Of a DNA stretch of 64,000 bases, positions 44,285 to 53,878 are shown in pieces; position 1 is the first letter of the stretch; the number at the start of each line of letters is the position of its first letter. This stretch comes from Mesorhizobium sp. M1C.F.Ca.ET.210.01.1.1. GTDB taxonomy: Bacteria; Pseudomonadota; Alphaproteobacteria; Rhizobiales; Rhizobiaceae. The notes beneath the pieces were generated by a model. It did no database searches. It was not told the origin of the DNA and was given only the letters and a program-made list of their open reading frames with translations. A program made the position numbers and the translations under genes. The stretch covers positions 1-64,000 of the forward strand of contig NZ_SRUU01000033.1 of the NCBI RefSeq assembly GCF_004791585.1. The letters run 5' to 3'.

Positions 44285-46738
44285 ATGGCCGGTTTGCCGA
44301 CCACGGCACGCGTGGTGATAATCGGAGGCGGCGTCGTCGGCGCCTCCTCGCTGTACCACCTGTGCAAGGCTGGCTGGACCGACTGCGTGCTGCTGGAGAA
44401 AAACGAGCTGACCTCCGGCTCGACCTGGCACGCCGCCGGCAACGTGCCGACCTTCTCCTCGTCATGGTCGCTGATGAACATGCAGCGCTATTCGACCGAG
44501 CTCTATCGCGGCCTCGCCGAGGCGGTCGACTATCCGATGAACTACCATGTCACCGGCTCGCTGAGGCTCGCTCACACGAAAGAACGCATGCAGGAATTCC
44601 AGCGCGCCAAAGGCATGGGTCGTTACCAGGGCATGGATATCGATGTCGTCGGCCTCGACGAGATCAAGCGCCGCTATCCCTTCATCGAGACGCATGAGCT
44701 GAAAGGCGCGCTCTACGATCCGAGCGATGGCGACATCGACCCGGCTCAGTTGACACAGGCGCTCGCCAAGGGTGCGCGCAACATGGGCGCCAAGATCATC
44801 CGCTTCTGCCCGGTCACCGGCGTTCGCCGCGAGAACGGCGAGTGGGTGGTTGCGACACCGCAGGGCGAGATCCGCTCAGAGATCGTCGTCAACGCCGCCG
44901 GCTACCGCGCCGCCGAAGTCGGAAAAATGTTCGGCCGCGAAGTGCCGATGATGGTGATGAGCCATCAGTACATCCTATTTGAGGAAATCCCCGAACTCGC
45001 CGCCTGGACGAAGGAACAGGGCCATAAGCTGCCGCTGCTGCGCGACGTCGACACGTCATACTACCTGCGCCAGGAAAAGACCGGCATGAATCTCGGCCCT
45101 TATGAGCGCAATTGCCGCGCGCATTGGGCAACGCACAACGATCCGATGCCGGAGGATTTTTCGTTCCAGCTCTTCCCCGACGATCTCGACCGCCTGGAGC
45201 ACTATCTGGCCGACGCCGTCGCCCGCGTGCCGATCCTGGGCACAGCCGGCCTCTCCAAGGTAATCAACGGTCCGATCCCCTATGCGCCGGACGGCAACCC
45301 GCTGATCGGGCCTACACCCGGCGTGCCGAACGCCTTCGAGGCCTGCGTCTTTACCTTCGGCATCGCCCAAGGCGGCGGCGCCGGCAAGGTGCTGGCCGAA
45401 TGGGTGACCGAGGGCCAGACCGAATGGGATATGTGGTCCTGCGATCCGCGTCGCTTCACGTCATTTGCCGCCGCGCACGACTACTGCGTCGCCAAGGGCA
45501 TGGAGATCTACGGCAACGAATACGCCATCCAGTTTCCGCGCCACGCCTGGCCGGCCGGGCGCGACCGCAAGCTGTCGCCGCTGCACGATCGCATCAAGGC
45601 GCTGGGCGGCCAGTTCGACGCCTATAATGGCTGGGAGCGCGCCACCTGGTATGCCGGACCCGGCGACGACATTTCGGAGGAAGCGACGCTGACCTTCCGC
45701 CGCGACGGGCCGTGGCAGCATCGGGTTCGCGAGGAATGCCTGGCCGTACGCGACACCGCCGGCATCCTCGACCTGCCCGGCTTCTCGCGCTTCAACCTCG
45801 AAGGTCTGGGCGCCGCCGAATGGCTGGCGCTGCAGGTCACCGGCCTTGTGCCGAAGCCCGGCCGCATCGGCCTCGTCTACTATGCCGACGACAAGGGCCG
45901 CATCGTCACTGAAATGTCCGTCGTGCGCCACCGCGAGGACCTGATGACGCTGATCACCGCGGCGGTGGCCCAGTGGCACGATTTCGAATGGCTGAAGTCG
46001 CGCATGCCGGCCGATGCCCCCTTCACGCTGACCGACCGGACCGAGGAATATTCCACGCAAATCCTCGCCGGCCCGAACTCGCGAAAAATCCTTGCCGAGG
46101 TTTGCGATGCTGACCTGGCCCTGCCCTGGCTGACGCATCAGGAAACGACGATTGCCGGCCGCTGGGCGAAACTGGTGCGCGTGTCCTTCGCCGGCGAGCT
46201 CGGCTGGGAGATCCACACCAAGGTTGCCGATACCCCAACGGTCTTCGACACCGTCCGGGCTGCCGGGCAAGGACATGGGCTGAAACCCTTCGGCATGTAC
46301 GCGCTGGATTCGCTGCGGCTGGAGAAAGGCTACCGCGCCTGGAAGGGTGACCTGTCGACCGACTATTCGATTCTGCAGGGCGGGCTGGAGCGCTTCGTCA
46401 AATGGGACAAGCCCGACTTCCGCGGCAAGGCGGCTTTGCTCAATGAAAAGCAGCAAGGCGTGAAGAAGCGCTTCGTCACGCTGGTCATCGAGAACCCTGG
46501 CGATTGCGACGCGCCCTATATGTCGACGCTGTGGCATGACGGCAGGATCGTCGGCGAGACGACGTCAGGCGGCTGGGGCCATCGCGTCGAAAAATCGATC
46601 GCGCTCGGCATGCTGCGCGCCGATCTGGCCGAACCGGGCACGGCCATCGAGGTCGAGATCTTCGGCGACCGATTCAGGGCAGTGGTGCAAAAGGACGAGC
46701 CACTCTGGGATCCGAAGAACGAAAGGTTGCGGGCATGA
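44285..46738 (+). CDS. Dimethylglycine/sarcosine dehydrogenase-like FAD-GcvT protein, copy A
   Basis: The 817-residue protein has a DAO-type FAD domain (RVVIIGGGVVGASSLYHL), the SGSTWHAAG motif whose His (H49) can hold covalent FAD, an FAO_M linker, and GcvT plus GcvT_C domains (about residues 420-810; YADDKGRIVTEMSV, FAGELGWEIHT). This is dimethylglycine dehydrogenase architecture, oxidising an N-methyl group and passing the carbon to THF. GGAGGAG precedes ATG 44285, and its stop overlaps the next gene by four bases. The substrate is inferred. Confidence 0.88.
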   Translation: MAGLPTTARVVIIGGGVVGASSLYHLCKAGWTDCVLLEKNELTSGSTWHAAGNVPTFSSSWSLMNMQRYSTELYRGLAEAVDYPMNYHVTGSLRLAHTKERMQEFQRAKGMGRYQGMDIDVVGLDEIKRRYPFIETHELKGALYDPSDGDIDPAQLTQALAKGARNMGAKIIRFCPVTGVRRENGEWVVATPQGEIRSEIVVNAAGYRAAEVGKMFGREVPMMVMSHQYILFEEIPELAAWTKEQGHKLPLLRDVDTSYYLRQEKTGMNLGPYERNCRAHWATHNDPMPEDFSFQLFPDDLDRLEHYLADAVARVPILGTAGLSKVINGPIPYAPDGNPLIGPTPGVPNAFEACVFTFGIAQGGGAGKVLAEWVTEGQTEWDMWSCDPRRFTSFAAAHDYCVAKGMEIYGNEYAIQFPRHAWPAGRDRKLSPLHDRIKALGGQFDAYNGWERATWYAGPGDDISEEATLTFRRDGPWQHRVREECLAVRDTAGILDLPGFSRFNLEGLGAAEWLALQVTGLVPKPGRIGLVYYADDKGRIVTEMSVVRHREDLMTLITAAVAQWHDFEWLKSRMPADAPFTLTDRTEEYSTQILAGPNSRKILAEVCDADLALPWLTHQETTIAGRWAKLVRVSFAGELGWEIHTKVADTPTVFDTVRAAGQGHGLKPFGMYALDSLRLEKGYRAWKGDLSTDYSILQGGLERFVKWDKPDFRGKAALLNEKQQGVKKRFVTLVIENPGDCDAPYMSTLWHDGRIVGETTSGGWGHRVEKSIALGMLRADLAEPGTAIEVEIFGDRFRAVVQKDEPLWDPKNERLRA

Positions 46739-47640
46739 CCTCCGTCATTCTTACCGATGGCGGCATGGGCCAAGAACTGGTGCGCCGCAGCAAGTCCGAA
46801 CCGACGCCTTTGTGGTCGGCCAGAGTGCTGATCGACGAACCTGGCCTGGTGCGCGACCTGCATGCCGAATTCATCCGTGCCGGCGCCCGCGTCATCACCA
46901 TCAACACCTATTCGGCAACGCCCGAGCGCCTGGCGCGCGAGGGAGCGGAAGAACTGTTCCAGCCGCTGCAGAAACGCGGCATCGAACTGGCCAGGCAGGC
47001 TTGCGAGCAAGCCGGTGACGCGGCCATCGCCGGCTGTCTCTCACCCCTGTTCGGCAGCTATGCGCCGGCGCTGACAACGTCCTTCGAGGAGGCACTCGCC
47101 ACCTATCGCCGCATCGTCGCCGAGCAGGCGGACGGCGTCGATCTGTTCCTGTGCGAAACCATGGCTAGTGCCGATGAGGCACGCGCCGCCGTCACCGCTG
47201 CATCGGAAAGCGGCAAGCCGGTATGGGTGTCGTGGACGCTTGCCGATCACGGCACGCCACGCCTGCGCAGCGGCGAGACCATTGCCGCGGCATCAAGTGC
47301 TCTCGGCGACCTGCCGGTCGCGGCGCGGCTGCTCAATTGCTGCCGCCCCGAGGCCATCACCGCCGCGTTGCCGGAGCTTGCCGCTCTCGGCGGACCGGTC
47401 GGCGCCTATGCCAATGGCTTCACCTCGGTCGAGGCGCTCAAGCATGGCGGTACGGTCGACGTTCTGCACGCCCGCCATGACCTTGATCCGGAGACCTATG
47501 CCACCCAGGCAATTGGTTGGGTCGAAGCCGGCGCCGGCATCGTGGGCGGCTGCTGCGAAGTCGGCCCCGACCACATCGCCGCCCTGCGCGACCGGCTCGT
47601 GCAAGCCGGTCATCAGATCTCGGGAGTTCCCAATGCCTAG
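46735..47640 (+). CDS. Homocysteine S-methyltransferase-family protein
   Basis: The 301-residue TIM-barrel protein belongs to the BHMT/MmuM family: ILTDGGMGQELVRR, HAEFIRAGARVITINTYSA, and zinc cysteines in LNCCRPEAI and IVGGCCEVGP. Family members move a methyl group from betaine or S-methylmethionine to homocysteine. Four-base overlaps on each side (8 bases with the next gene) tie it to the dehydrogenases. Glycine betaine as the methyl donor, giving dimethylglycine to the neighbouring enzyme, would be a coherent pathway, but the donor is not shown by sequence. Confidence 0.88.
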   Translation: MTSVILTDGGMGQELVRRSKSEPTPLWSARVLIDEPGLVRDLHAEFIRAGARVITINTYSATPERLAREGAEELFQPLQKRGIELARQACEQAGDAAIAGCLSPLFGSYAPALTTSFEEALATYRRIVAEQADGVDLFLCETMASADEARAAVTAASESGKPVWVSWTLADHGTPRLRSGETIAAASSALGDLPVAARLLNCCRPEAITAALPELAALGGPVGAYANGFTSVEALKHGGTVDVLHARHDLDPETYATQAIGWVEAGAGIVGGCCEVGPDHIAALRDRLVQAGHQISGVPNA

Positions 47641-48814
47641 ACCATCGTCGCGCATCACCGGCATCGTGCCTTCGGGCAAGGATGGCTGGGAAGTCCACTT
47701 CGCCGCCTGGACCCGCAAGCAGGCCGGCGAGGACATCATCATGCTGTCGGTCGGCGACCACGACTTCGACACGCCTTCGGAAACGATCGAGGCCTGCGTC
47801 AACGCCGTTCGCGGCAGCAACCACCATTACACGCCGCTGCCCGGCCTGCCGCGTCTGCGCAAGGCGATGGCGGCGGCTTCCACCGCTTGCACAGGCATCC
47901 TGACGGAGCCTGACGAGATCATCGCCACGGCTGGTGGCCAGGGCGCGCTTTACGCCGCCGTGCAGGGCGTGCTCGACCCGGGCGACCATGCCATCGTCGT
48001 CGCACCCTACTACGCCACCTACCCCAATACCTTCAGCGCTGCCGGCGCCGAATTCACCGTGGTCGAGACGCCTGCCGAGGATGGCTTCCAGCCCCGCGCC
48101 GAGACGATCCGCGCGGCGCTCAGGCCAAACACGCGCGCCATCCTGATCAACACGCCGAACAACCCGACGGGTGCAGTCTATTCGCGCGAACGGCTCGAGC
48201 AACTGGCCGGAATCTGCAACGAGCACGATCTCTGGCTGCTGTCCGACGAGGTTTACTGGACGCTCGGCGGCGGCGAGCACATCTCGCCGCGCTCGCTGCC
48301 CGGCATGGCCGAGCGCACGCTGGTCATCAACTCCATGTCGAAGAGCCACGGCATGACCGGCTGGCGCATGGGCTGGCTGACCGGCCCGAAGAAGATGATC
48401 GCTTTGATGACCGACCTCAACCTTGTGACGACCTACGGCCTGCCGGCCTTCATCTCGATCGCCTGCGCCGAGGCGCTCGAAAACCACTATGGTGTGAAAG
48501 AGATTGCAGAGCGCTACGCTGCGCGCCGGGCGCTGATGCTTGAAGCCGTGCGCGGCATGAACGACGTCACAGTGCACGGCTCCGAGGGCGGGATGTATGT
48601 CATGCTCGACATCTCGGCCATCGAGCCCGACGACGAGAAGTTCGCCTGGGGCCTGCTCGACAAGGAGAAGGTCGGTGTCATGCCGGGCTCCAGCTTCGGC
48701 AAGGCCGCCGCCGGCCACATACGCGTCAGCCTCTGCCAGCCGGAACCCCTTCTTAAGGAGGCAGCGCTTCGCCTGCGCCGCTTCGCCTTCAACTACCGCC
48801 GCGAGGCCGCATGA
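47633..48814 (+). CDS. Class I/II PLP aminotransferase
   Basis: The 393-residue fold-type I enzyme has LINTPNNPTGAVYSRE (cofactor/substrate Asn), LLSDEVYWTL, and the Schiff-base Lys in NSMSKSHGMTGWRMGW, with the late Arg in HIRVSLCQPE. Substrate unknown; possibly an amino acid formed after demethylation. Its start overlaps the previous gene by 8 bases and its stop overlaps the next by four, so it is co-expressed with both dehydrogenase-like genes. Confidence 0.88.
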   Translation: MPRPSSRITGIVPSGKDGWEVHFAAWTRKQAGEDIIMLSVGDHDFDTPSETIEACVNAVRGSNHHYTPLPGLPRLRKAMAAASTACTGILTEPDEIIATAGGQGALYAAVQGVLDPGDHAIVVAPYYATYPNTFSAAGAEFTVVETPAEDGFQPRAETIRAALRPNTRAILINTPNNPTGAVYSRERLEQLAGICNEHDLWLLSDEVYWTLGGGEHISPRSLPGMAERTLVINSMSKSHGMTGWRMGWLTGPKKMIALMTDLNLVTTYGLPAFISIACAEALENHYGVKEIAERYAARRALMLEAVRGMNDVTVHGSEGGMYVMLDISAIEPDDEKFAWGLLDKEKVGVMPGSSFGKAAAGHIRVSLCQPEPLLKEAALRLRRFAFNYRREAA

Positions 48815-51273
48815 CTGAGACCATTCGCACCAGGGCCATCCCCAACAAAGCGAGGGCCGTCATCATCGGCGGCGGGGTTTCCGGCTGTTCGGTGGCCTAT
48901 CATCTGGCCAAGCTCGGCTGGACCGACATTGTGCTGCTCGAACGTAAGCAGCTCACCTGCGGCACGACCTGGCATGCGGCCGGCCTGATCGGCCAGTTGC
49001 GCGCCTCGCAGAACATGACGCGGCTGGCGAAATATTCGGCCGACCTCTACGTCAAGCTCGAGGCCGAGACCGGTGTCGGCACCGGCATGCGCCAGGTCGG
49101 CTCGATCACCGTCGCGCTGACCGAAGAGCGCAAGCACGAGATCTACCGGCAGGCTTCGCTGGCCCGCGCCTTCGACGTCGACGTGCGCGAGATTTCGCCG
49201 AGCGAAGTCAGTGAGATGTATCCGCATCTCAACGTATCGGATGTTGTCGGCGCGGTACACCTGCCGCTCGACGGCCAGTGCGATCCCGCCAACATCGCCA
49301 TGGCGCTGGCCAAGGGCGCGCGCCAGCGCGGCGCCGCCGTCATCGAGAATGTCAAGGTCACCAAGGTCCACACTAAAAACGGCCGCGTCTCCGGCGTCTC
49401 CTGGGCGCAGGGCGAGGACCAGGGCACGATTGAAACCGACATCGTCGTCAACTGCGCCGGCATGTGGGCGCGCGAGCTTGGGCGTCAGAACGGCGTCACC
49501 ATCCCGCTGCATGCCTGCGAGCATTTTTATCTCGTCACCGAGCCTATCCCCGGCCTTGCCCGCCTGCCGGTGCTGCGCGTGCCCGACGAATGCGCCTACT
49601 ACAAGGAGGACGCCGGCAAGATGATGCTCGGCGCCTTCGAGCCGGTGGCGAAGCCTTGGGGCATGGAAGGCATCCGCGAGGATTTCTGCTTCGACCAGTT
49701 GCCCGAGGACATGGACCATTTCGAGCCAATCCTGGAAATGGGCGTAAACCGCATGCCGATGCTGGGCACGGCCGGCATCCACACCTTCTTCAACGGTCCC
49801 GAGAGTTTTACGCCCGACGACCGCTACTATCTCGGCGAAGCGCCGGAACTTGCCGGATACTGGATGGCGACCGGCTACAATTCGATCGGCATCGTCTCTT
49901 CCGGCGGCGCGGGCATGGCGCTGGCGCAATGGATCAACGACGGCGAAGCGCCATTCGACCTCTGGGAGGTCGACATCCGCCGCGCCCAGCCTTTCCAGAA
50001 GAACCGGCGCTATTTGAAGGAGCGCGTCTCCGAAACGCTTGGCCTGCTCTATGCCGATCATTTCCCCTACCGCCAGATGGTGACGTCGCGCGGCGTGCGC
50101 CGCTCGCCTCTGCACGAGCATCTGAAGGCGCGCGGCGCCGTCTTCGGCGAGGTGGCCGGGTGGGAGCGCGCCAACTGGTTCGCCCGCGAAGGCCAGGAGC
50201 GCGAATACCGCTATTCCTGGAAGCGGCAGAACTGGTTCGACAACCAGCGCGAAGAGCATCTTGCGGTCAGAAACGGCGTCGGCCTCTTCGACATGACCTC
50301 CTTCGGCAAGATCCGTGTCGAGGGCCGGGATGCCTGTGCCTTCCTGCAACGGCTCTGCGCCAACGACATGGACGTGGCGCCGGGCAGGATCGTCTACACG
50401 CAGATGCTCAATGCCAAGGGCGGCATCGAAAGCGACCTCACCGTGACGCGGCTTTCGGAGACCGCCTATTTCCTGGTCGTGCCGGGCGCCACCTTGCAGC
50501 GCGATCTCGCCTGGCTGCGGCGGCATGTCGGCGACGAGTTCGTCGTCATCACCGACGTGACCGCGGCAGAGGCCGTGCTCTGCCTGATGGGTCCGGAAGC
50601 GCGAAAGTTGATTCAAAAGGTGAGCCCGAACGACTTCTCCAACGAAGCCAACCCGTTCGGCACCTTCCAGGAGATCGAGATCGGCATGGGCCTCGCCCGC
50701 GCCCATCGCGTCACCTATGTCGGCGAGCTCGGATGGGAGCTCTATATCTCGACCGAGCAGGCGGCGCACGTCTTCGAGGCGATCGCCGATGCCGGCGCGG
50801 ATGTCGGCCTGAAACTCTGCGGCCTGCACACGCTGGATTCCTGCCGCATCGAAAAGGCCTTCCGACATTTCGGCCACGATATCACCGACGAGGACAATGT
50901 GCTGGAGGCGGGTCTGGGCTTCGCGGTGAAGACCAGTAAAAGCGACTTCATCGGCCGCGATGCCGTGTTGCGAACGAAGGAGGCCGGGCCGAATCGCCGC
51001 CTGGTGCAGTTCCGCCTCAGGGACCCGCAGCCGCTGCTCTTCCACAACGAGGCGATCCTGCGCGACGGCAAGATCGTCGGCCCGATCACCTCGGGCAATT
51101 ACGGCCACCATCTCGGCGGCGCGATCGGCCTCGGCTATGTGCCGTGCCAGGGCGAGAGCGAAGCGGATGTGCTGGGCTCGTCCTATGAGATCGAGATCGC
51201 CGGCGAGCGCTTCGCCGCGGAAGCATCGCTGAAGCCGATGTATGATCCAAAAGCGGAACGAGTGAGAATGTAG
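48811..51273 (+). CDS. Dimethylglycine/sarcosine dehydrogenase-like FAD-GcvT protein, copy B
   Basis: The 820-residue protein shares the layout of copy A: AVIIGGGVSGCSVAYHLAKLGWTDIVLLE, CGTTWHAAGL with the flavin-linking His (H55), FAO_M, and GcvT/GcvT_C (MLNAKGGIESDLTVTRL, YVGELGWELYISTEQ). It is a diverged paralogue rather than a recent duplicate. It is the last gene of the XRE-regulated operon. Two such enzymes in one operon suggest sequential N-demethylation or two different substrates. Confidence 0.88.
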   Translation: MTETIRTRAIPNKARAVIIGGGVSGCSVAYHLAKLGWTDIVLLERKQLTCGTTWHAAGLIGQLRASQNMTRLAKYSADLYVKLEAETGVGTGMRQVGSITVALTEERKHEIYRQASLARAFDVDVREISPSEVSEMYPHLNVSDVVGAVHLPLDGQCDPANIAMALAKGARQRGAAVIENVKVTKVHTKNGRVSGVSWAQGEDQGTIETDIVVNCAGMWARELGRQNGVTIPLHACEHFYLVTEPIPGLARLPVLRVPDECAYYKEDAGKMMLGAFEPVAKPWGMEGIREDFCFDQLPEDMDHFEPILEMGVNRMPMLGTAGIHTFFNGPESFTPDDRYYLGEAPELAGYWMATGYNSIGIVSSGGAGMALAQWINDGEAPFDLWEVDIRRAQPFQKNRRYLKERVSETLGLLYADHFPYRQMVTSRGVRRSPLHEHLKARGAVFGEVAGWERANWFAREGQEREYRYSWKRQNWFDNQREEHLAVRNGVGLFDMTSFGKIRVEGRDACAFLQRLCANDMDVAPGRIVYTQMLNAKGGIESDLTVTRLSETAYFLVVPGATLQRDLAWLRRHVGDEFVVITDVTAAEAVLCLMGPEARKLIQKVSPNDFSNEANPFGTFQEIEIGMGLARAHRVTYVGELGWELYISTEQAAHVFEAIADAGADVGLKLCGLHTLDSCRIEKAFRHFGHDITDEDNVLEAGLGFAVKTSKSDFIGRDAVLRTKEAGPNRRLVQFRLRDPQPLLFHNEAILRDGKIVGPITSGNYGHHLGGAIGLGYVPCQGESEADVLGSSYEIEIAGERFAAEASLKPMYDPKAERVRM

Positions 51274-51309
51274 CTCCCTTCTCCCCTGTGGGCGAAGGAG
51301 AGGGGCGCT

Positions 51310-51897
51310 TCAAAACCTCTCGAGCTTCGCCCGCACCTTCGCCAGGAACGCGGCCCGGCTCTTCGGCGTCGAGGCGTCCATCAGGTAGTGCGCCAGGAAG
51401 AACGTCTTGCAGCGGGTGGCGCATAGCGCCCGCATGCCGCGCAGGATCGTCTTGCGGCCCGGCTGGCCGACGACCACGCTCCACCAGGTCGGCGCGCCGC
51501 AGGTGGTGATGACGCCGACCTTGGTCACATGCCTCATCAGCGACGTGATCCGTCCCTTGCCGGCCGGAAGCTTGAAGGCGATGTCGGTCGCCCATACCCG
51601 ATCGAACCACCCCTTCAGCATCGCCGGCAGGCCGTACCACCAGGTCGGATAGATGAACAGGATCGCCTCCGCCCACATCAGATGATCGAAATGTGGTTCG
51701 AGCGCCGGATCCTGGGGCGCACGCTCATTGTACAAGCGCCGCTCCTCGCAGCTCATCACTGGATTGAAGTTCTCGCCATAGAGGTCGAGCAGCCGCACGT
51801 CCCAGCCTCTGCCCCTCAACACCTCGACGGCTGTATCGCGGATCGCCGCGCAAAAGCTCTCTGGCACCGGATGGCAATAGACCACCAGCACGCGCAT
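51310..51897 (-). CDS. NQO1/flavodoxin_2-type NAD(P)H oxidoreductase A
   Basis: The 195-residue protein has VLVVYCHPVPESF (flavin phosphate site), ILFIYPTWWYGLPAMLKGWFDRVW and CGAPTWWSVVVG. These are the marks of the quinone reductase/ribosyldihydronicotinamide dehydrogenase (flavodoxin_2) group. It shares a one-base TGATG overlap with the related gene upstream and ends the minus-strand catabolic operon. Possibly an electron-donor or electron-acceptor flavoprotein for the FAD dehydrogenase at 52478. Confidence 0.85.
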   Translation of the reverse strand: MRVLVVYCHPVPESFCAAIRDTAVEVLRGRGWDVRLLDLYGENFNPVMSCEERRLYNERAPQDPALEPHFDHLMWAEAILFIYPTWWYGLPAMLKGWFDRVWATDIAFKLPAGKGRITSLMRHVTKVGVITTCGAPTWWSVVVGQPGRKTILRGMRALCATRCKTFFLAHYLMDASTPKSRAAFLAKVRAKLERF

Positions 51898-52478
51898 CAG
51901 AATTGATCCATGCTGGCCGCCACCTTCGCCATGAAGCCGCTGCGGGTCTGGTCGGTCGACAGGTTCATCGAATAGTGCGCGAGATAGGAGACCGGAGCGC
52001 CAGGCTTGATCGTGGCCCGCAGCATGCGCTTCACCACCTTGCGCGGCGGATCGCCCATCAGCAGGGCGCGAAACCGGCTGCCGCCATAGGTGGTGACGGC
52101 GGTGAGCTTGCCTATGTTGTGCAGCGTCGGCTGCACCTTGCCCTCGACCAGCTTGAACGACACGCCGGGCAGGAAGACGCGGTCGAAAAAGCCTTTCAGG
52201 ATCGCCGGATAGCCATAGTTCCAGACCGGAAACGACAGCACCAGCGCCTCGGCTTTGCGCAGCCTTTCGACGTAGCCGGCGACCGCGTCGTTCGGCCCGC
52301 GCTGATCGTGATAACCGAGCCGCTCGGCCCGCGTCAGCCTGGGATCGAAATCCTCGGCATAGAGGTCGCAGTCGTCGATCGCGTGACCCGCCGCCGTCAA
52401 GCGCTCTACGATCACTCGGTGCAGGCCGGCGTTGAAGCTGGTCTCCACCGGATGAGCGAAGAGCACGAGGATCTTCAT
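51897..52478 (-). CDS. NQO1/flavodoxin_2-type NAD(P)H oxidoreductase B
   Basis: The 193-residue protein has LVLFAHPVETSFNAGLH, LVLSFPVWNYGYPAILKGFFDRVF and TTYGGSRFRALLMG. It is a diverged relative of the next gene, with the same length and order. Head-to-tail duplication of a flavodoxin_2 gene is likely. Its start overlaps the FAD dehydrogenase stop by one base. Confidence 0.85.
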   Translation of the reverse strand: MKILVLFAHPVETSFNAGLHRVIVERLTAAGHAIDDCDLYAEDFDPRLTRAERLGYHDQRGPNDAVAGYVERLRKAEALVLSFPVWNYGYPAILKGFFDRVFLPGVSFKLVEGKVQPTLHNIGKLTAVTTYGGSRFRALLMGDPPRKVVKRMLRATIKPGAPVSYLAHYSMNLSTDQTRSGFMAKVAASMDQF

Positions 52479-53878
52479 CAGCCCGCCTTTTGCAGCCCCT
52501 TGAACAGGAACGACTTGCCGGAACGGTAGTCATAGTCCGGATTTTCCCAGGCGATCATCTTGCCGGGATTGAGCAGCCCTTGCGGGTCGGTCTCGCGCTT
52601 GAATGCGAGCTGTACCTCGTCGGTCTGCTTCATACCGCCTTCTTCCAGCGTGTAGCGGTGCGGATTGAAGATCCAGCAGCCATTGTCCTCGTGGATGCGG
52701 ATGATCTCGTCGAGCCGCTCCTCCGTAGTGAAGCGGACTAGCGGCAGGCCGGCGGCGCCGATCGCGCCGTCGAAGCGGATGAATTCGAGATGCGCCGGCA
52801 GCTCGTCGCCGAAGCGGTCGACCATCGCCTTGACGTGAGCGAGATGATCCGGCGAAGGGTAGCGCGCCTGCAGATAGGTGATGGTCGGATCGACCCGGAT
52901 GGCGCGCAGCGTCGTGTGGTTCCAGGTCAGCTCATAGGCAGGCGGCAACCCCTTCAGATCCGCCTCCCGGTCGGCGCGGAAGATGATCTCGCCCTTGGTG
53001 CTGCCGACGAAAGCTACGAAAGCATCCATCGCATGCGGCGCGATCATGCAGACCACGATGCTCTGCTCGCGCCGGAAGAATTTCTGGTGCCGTTTGAAGT
53101 AGTCATACGGGATGGGCGCCGCGATCGGCGTGATCAGCTTCGCCAATATGCCGTCCTGGACGGCGAGGTCATTGCCGAAGCCGGCCGCATCCATGAAATC
53201 GTCGAAGCCGACAATGACATCGATCCAGTCGTAGGAGGCCGTCAGCGGCATCTCGACCTCGGTGATGATGCCGTTGGTGCCGTATGCGTGCATGACTTTG
53301 AGCACGTCTTCGCCGGTGAGTTCCATGACGCGCGGCTCCGCCTCCATGGTCACCGTCCTCAGCCGGATGACATTGCCGAGATCGCGCAGCCCGCCCCAAC
53401 GGATCGAGCCGACGCCTCCGGAGCCGCCGGCGACGAAGCCGCCGATCGATGCCGTGTTGTAGGTGGACGGCGACATGCGCAGTTCCTGGGCGGAATGCGC
53501 CCGCGTCGCCTTGTCGATCTCGGCCAGCACCGCTCCCGGTCCAGTCACCACGCGTCCGGACGCGATCGTCTTGATCTCGTTCATCTCGGCGAGATTGAGC
53601 ACCACGCCGCCCGACAGCGGCATCGCCTGCCCGTAATTGCCGGTGCCGCTGCCGCGCGGCGTCACCGGCACGCCGTGCCGGTGACAGGCGGCGAGCACGC
53701 GGATCACCTCGGCCTCGTTCTTCGGGGTGACGATGAGGTCGCCCTTGATGTGGTCGAGCTGCTGTTTCAGAACCGGGCTGTACCAGTAAAAATCGCGGCT
53801 CTTCTGCTGGACGATGGCCGGATGGTCGTCGATCTTCAGCCCTTCGAGATCGCGCTTCAGCGCTGCGATATCCATCAT
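52478..53878 (-). CDS. FAD-linked oxidase/dehydrogenase (PCMH-type, GlcD-like)
   Basis: This 466-residue protein has the PCMH FAD domain with PRGSGTGNYGQAMPLSGGVVLNL, TASIGGFVAGGSGGVGSIRWG and a C-terminal substrate cap, ending near GLLNPGKMIAW as in D-2-hydroxyacid and glycolate-oxidase-like enzymes. It oxidises an alcohol or hydroxy-acid-like group; the substrate is unknown. The ATG at 53878 or 53875 overlaps the amidohydrolase stop by one to four bases, showing tight coupling. Confidence 0.88.
   Translation of the reverse strand: MMDIAALKRDLEGLKIDDHPAIVQQKSRDFYWYSPVLKQQLDHIKGDLIVTPKNEAEVIRVLAACHRHGVPVTPRGSGTGNYGQAMPLSGGVVLNLAEMNEIKTIASGRVVTGPGAVLAEIDKATRAHSAQELRMSPSTYNTASIGGFVAGGSGGVGSIRWGGLRDLGNVIRLRTVTMEAEPRVMELTGEDVLKVMHAYGTNGIITEVEMPLTASYDWIDVIVGFDDFMDAAGFGNDLAVQDGILAKLITPIAAPIPYDYFKRHQKFFRREQSIVVCMIAPHAMDAFVAFVGSTKGEIIFRADREADLKGLPPAYELTWNHTTLRAIRVDPTITYLQARYPSPDHLAHVKAMVDRFGDELPAHLEFIRFDGAIGAAGLPLVRFTTEERLDEIIRIHEDNGCWIFNPHRYTLEEGGMKQTDEVQLAFKRETDPQGLLNPGKMIAWENPDYDYRSGKSFLFKGLQKAG

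Noticed and set aside
48793..51111. Long open frame on the minus strand opposite the second dehydrogenase-like gene
   Set aside because: Antisense to a clear FAD-GcvT gene; residue composition lacks hydrophobic core patterns and no ribosome binding site is seen.
51272..51308. Imperfect GGAG/CTCC hairpin between convergent dehydrogenase and flavodoxin genes
   Set aside because: Several mismatches and no T-run on either side, so terminator function is not supported.
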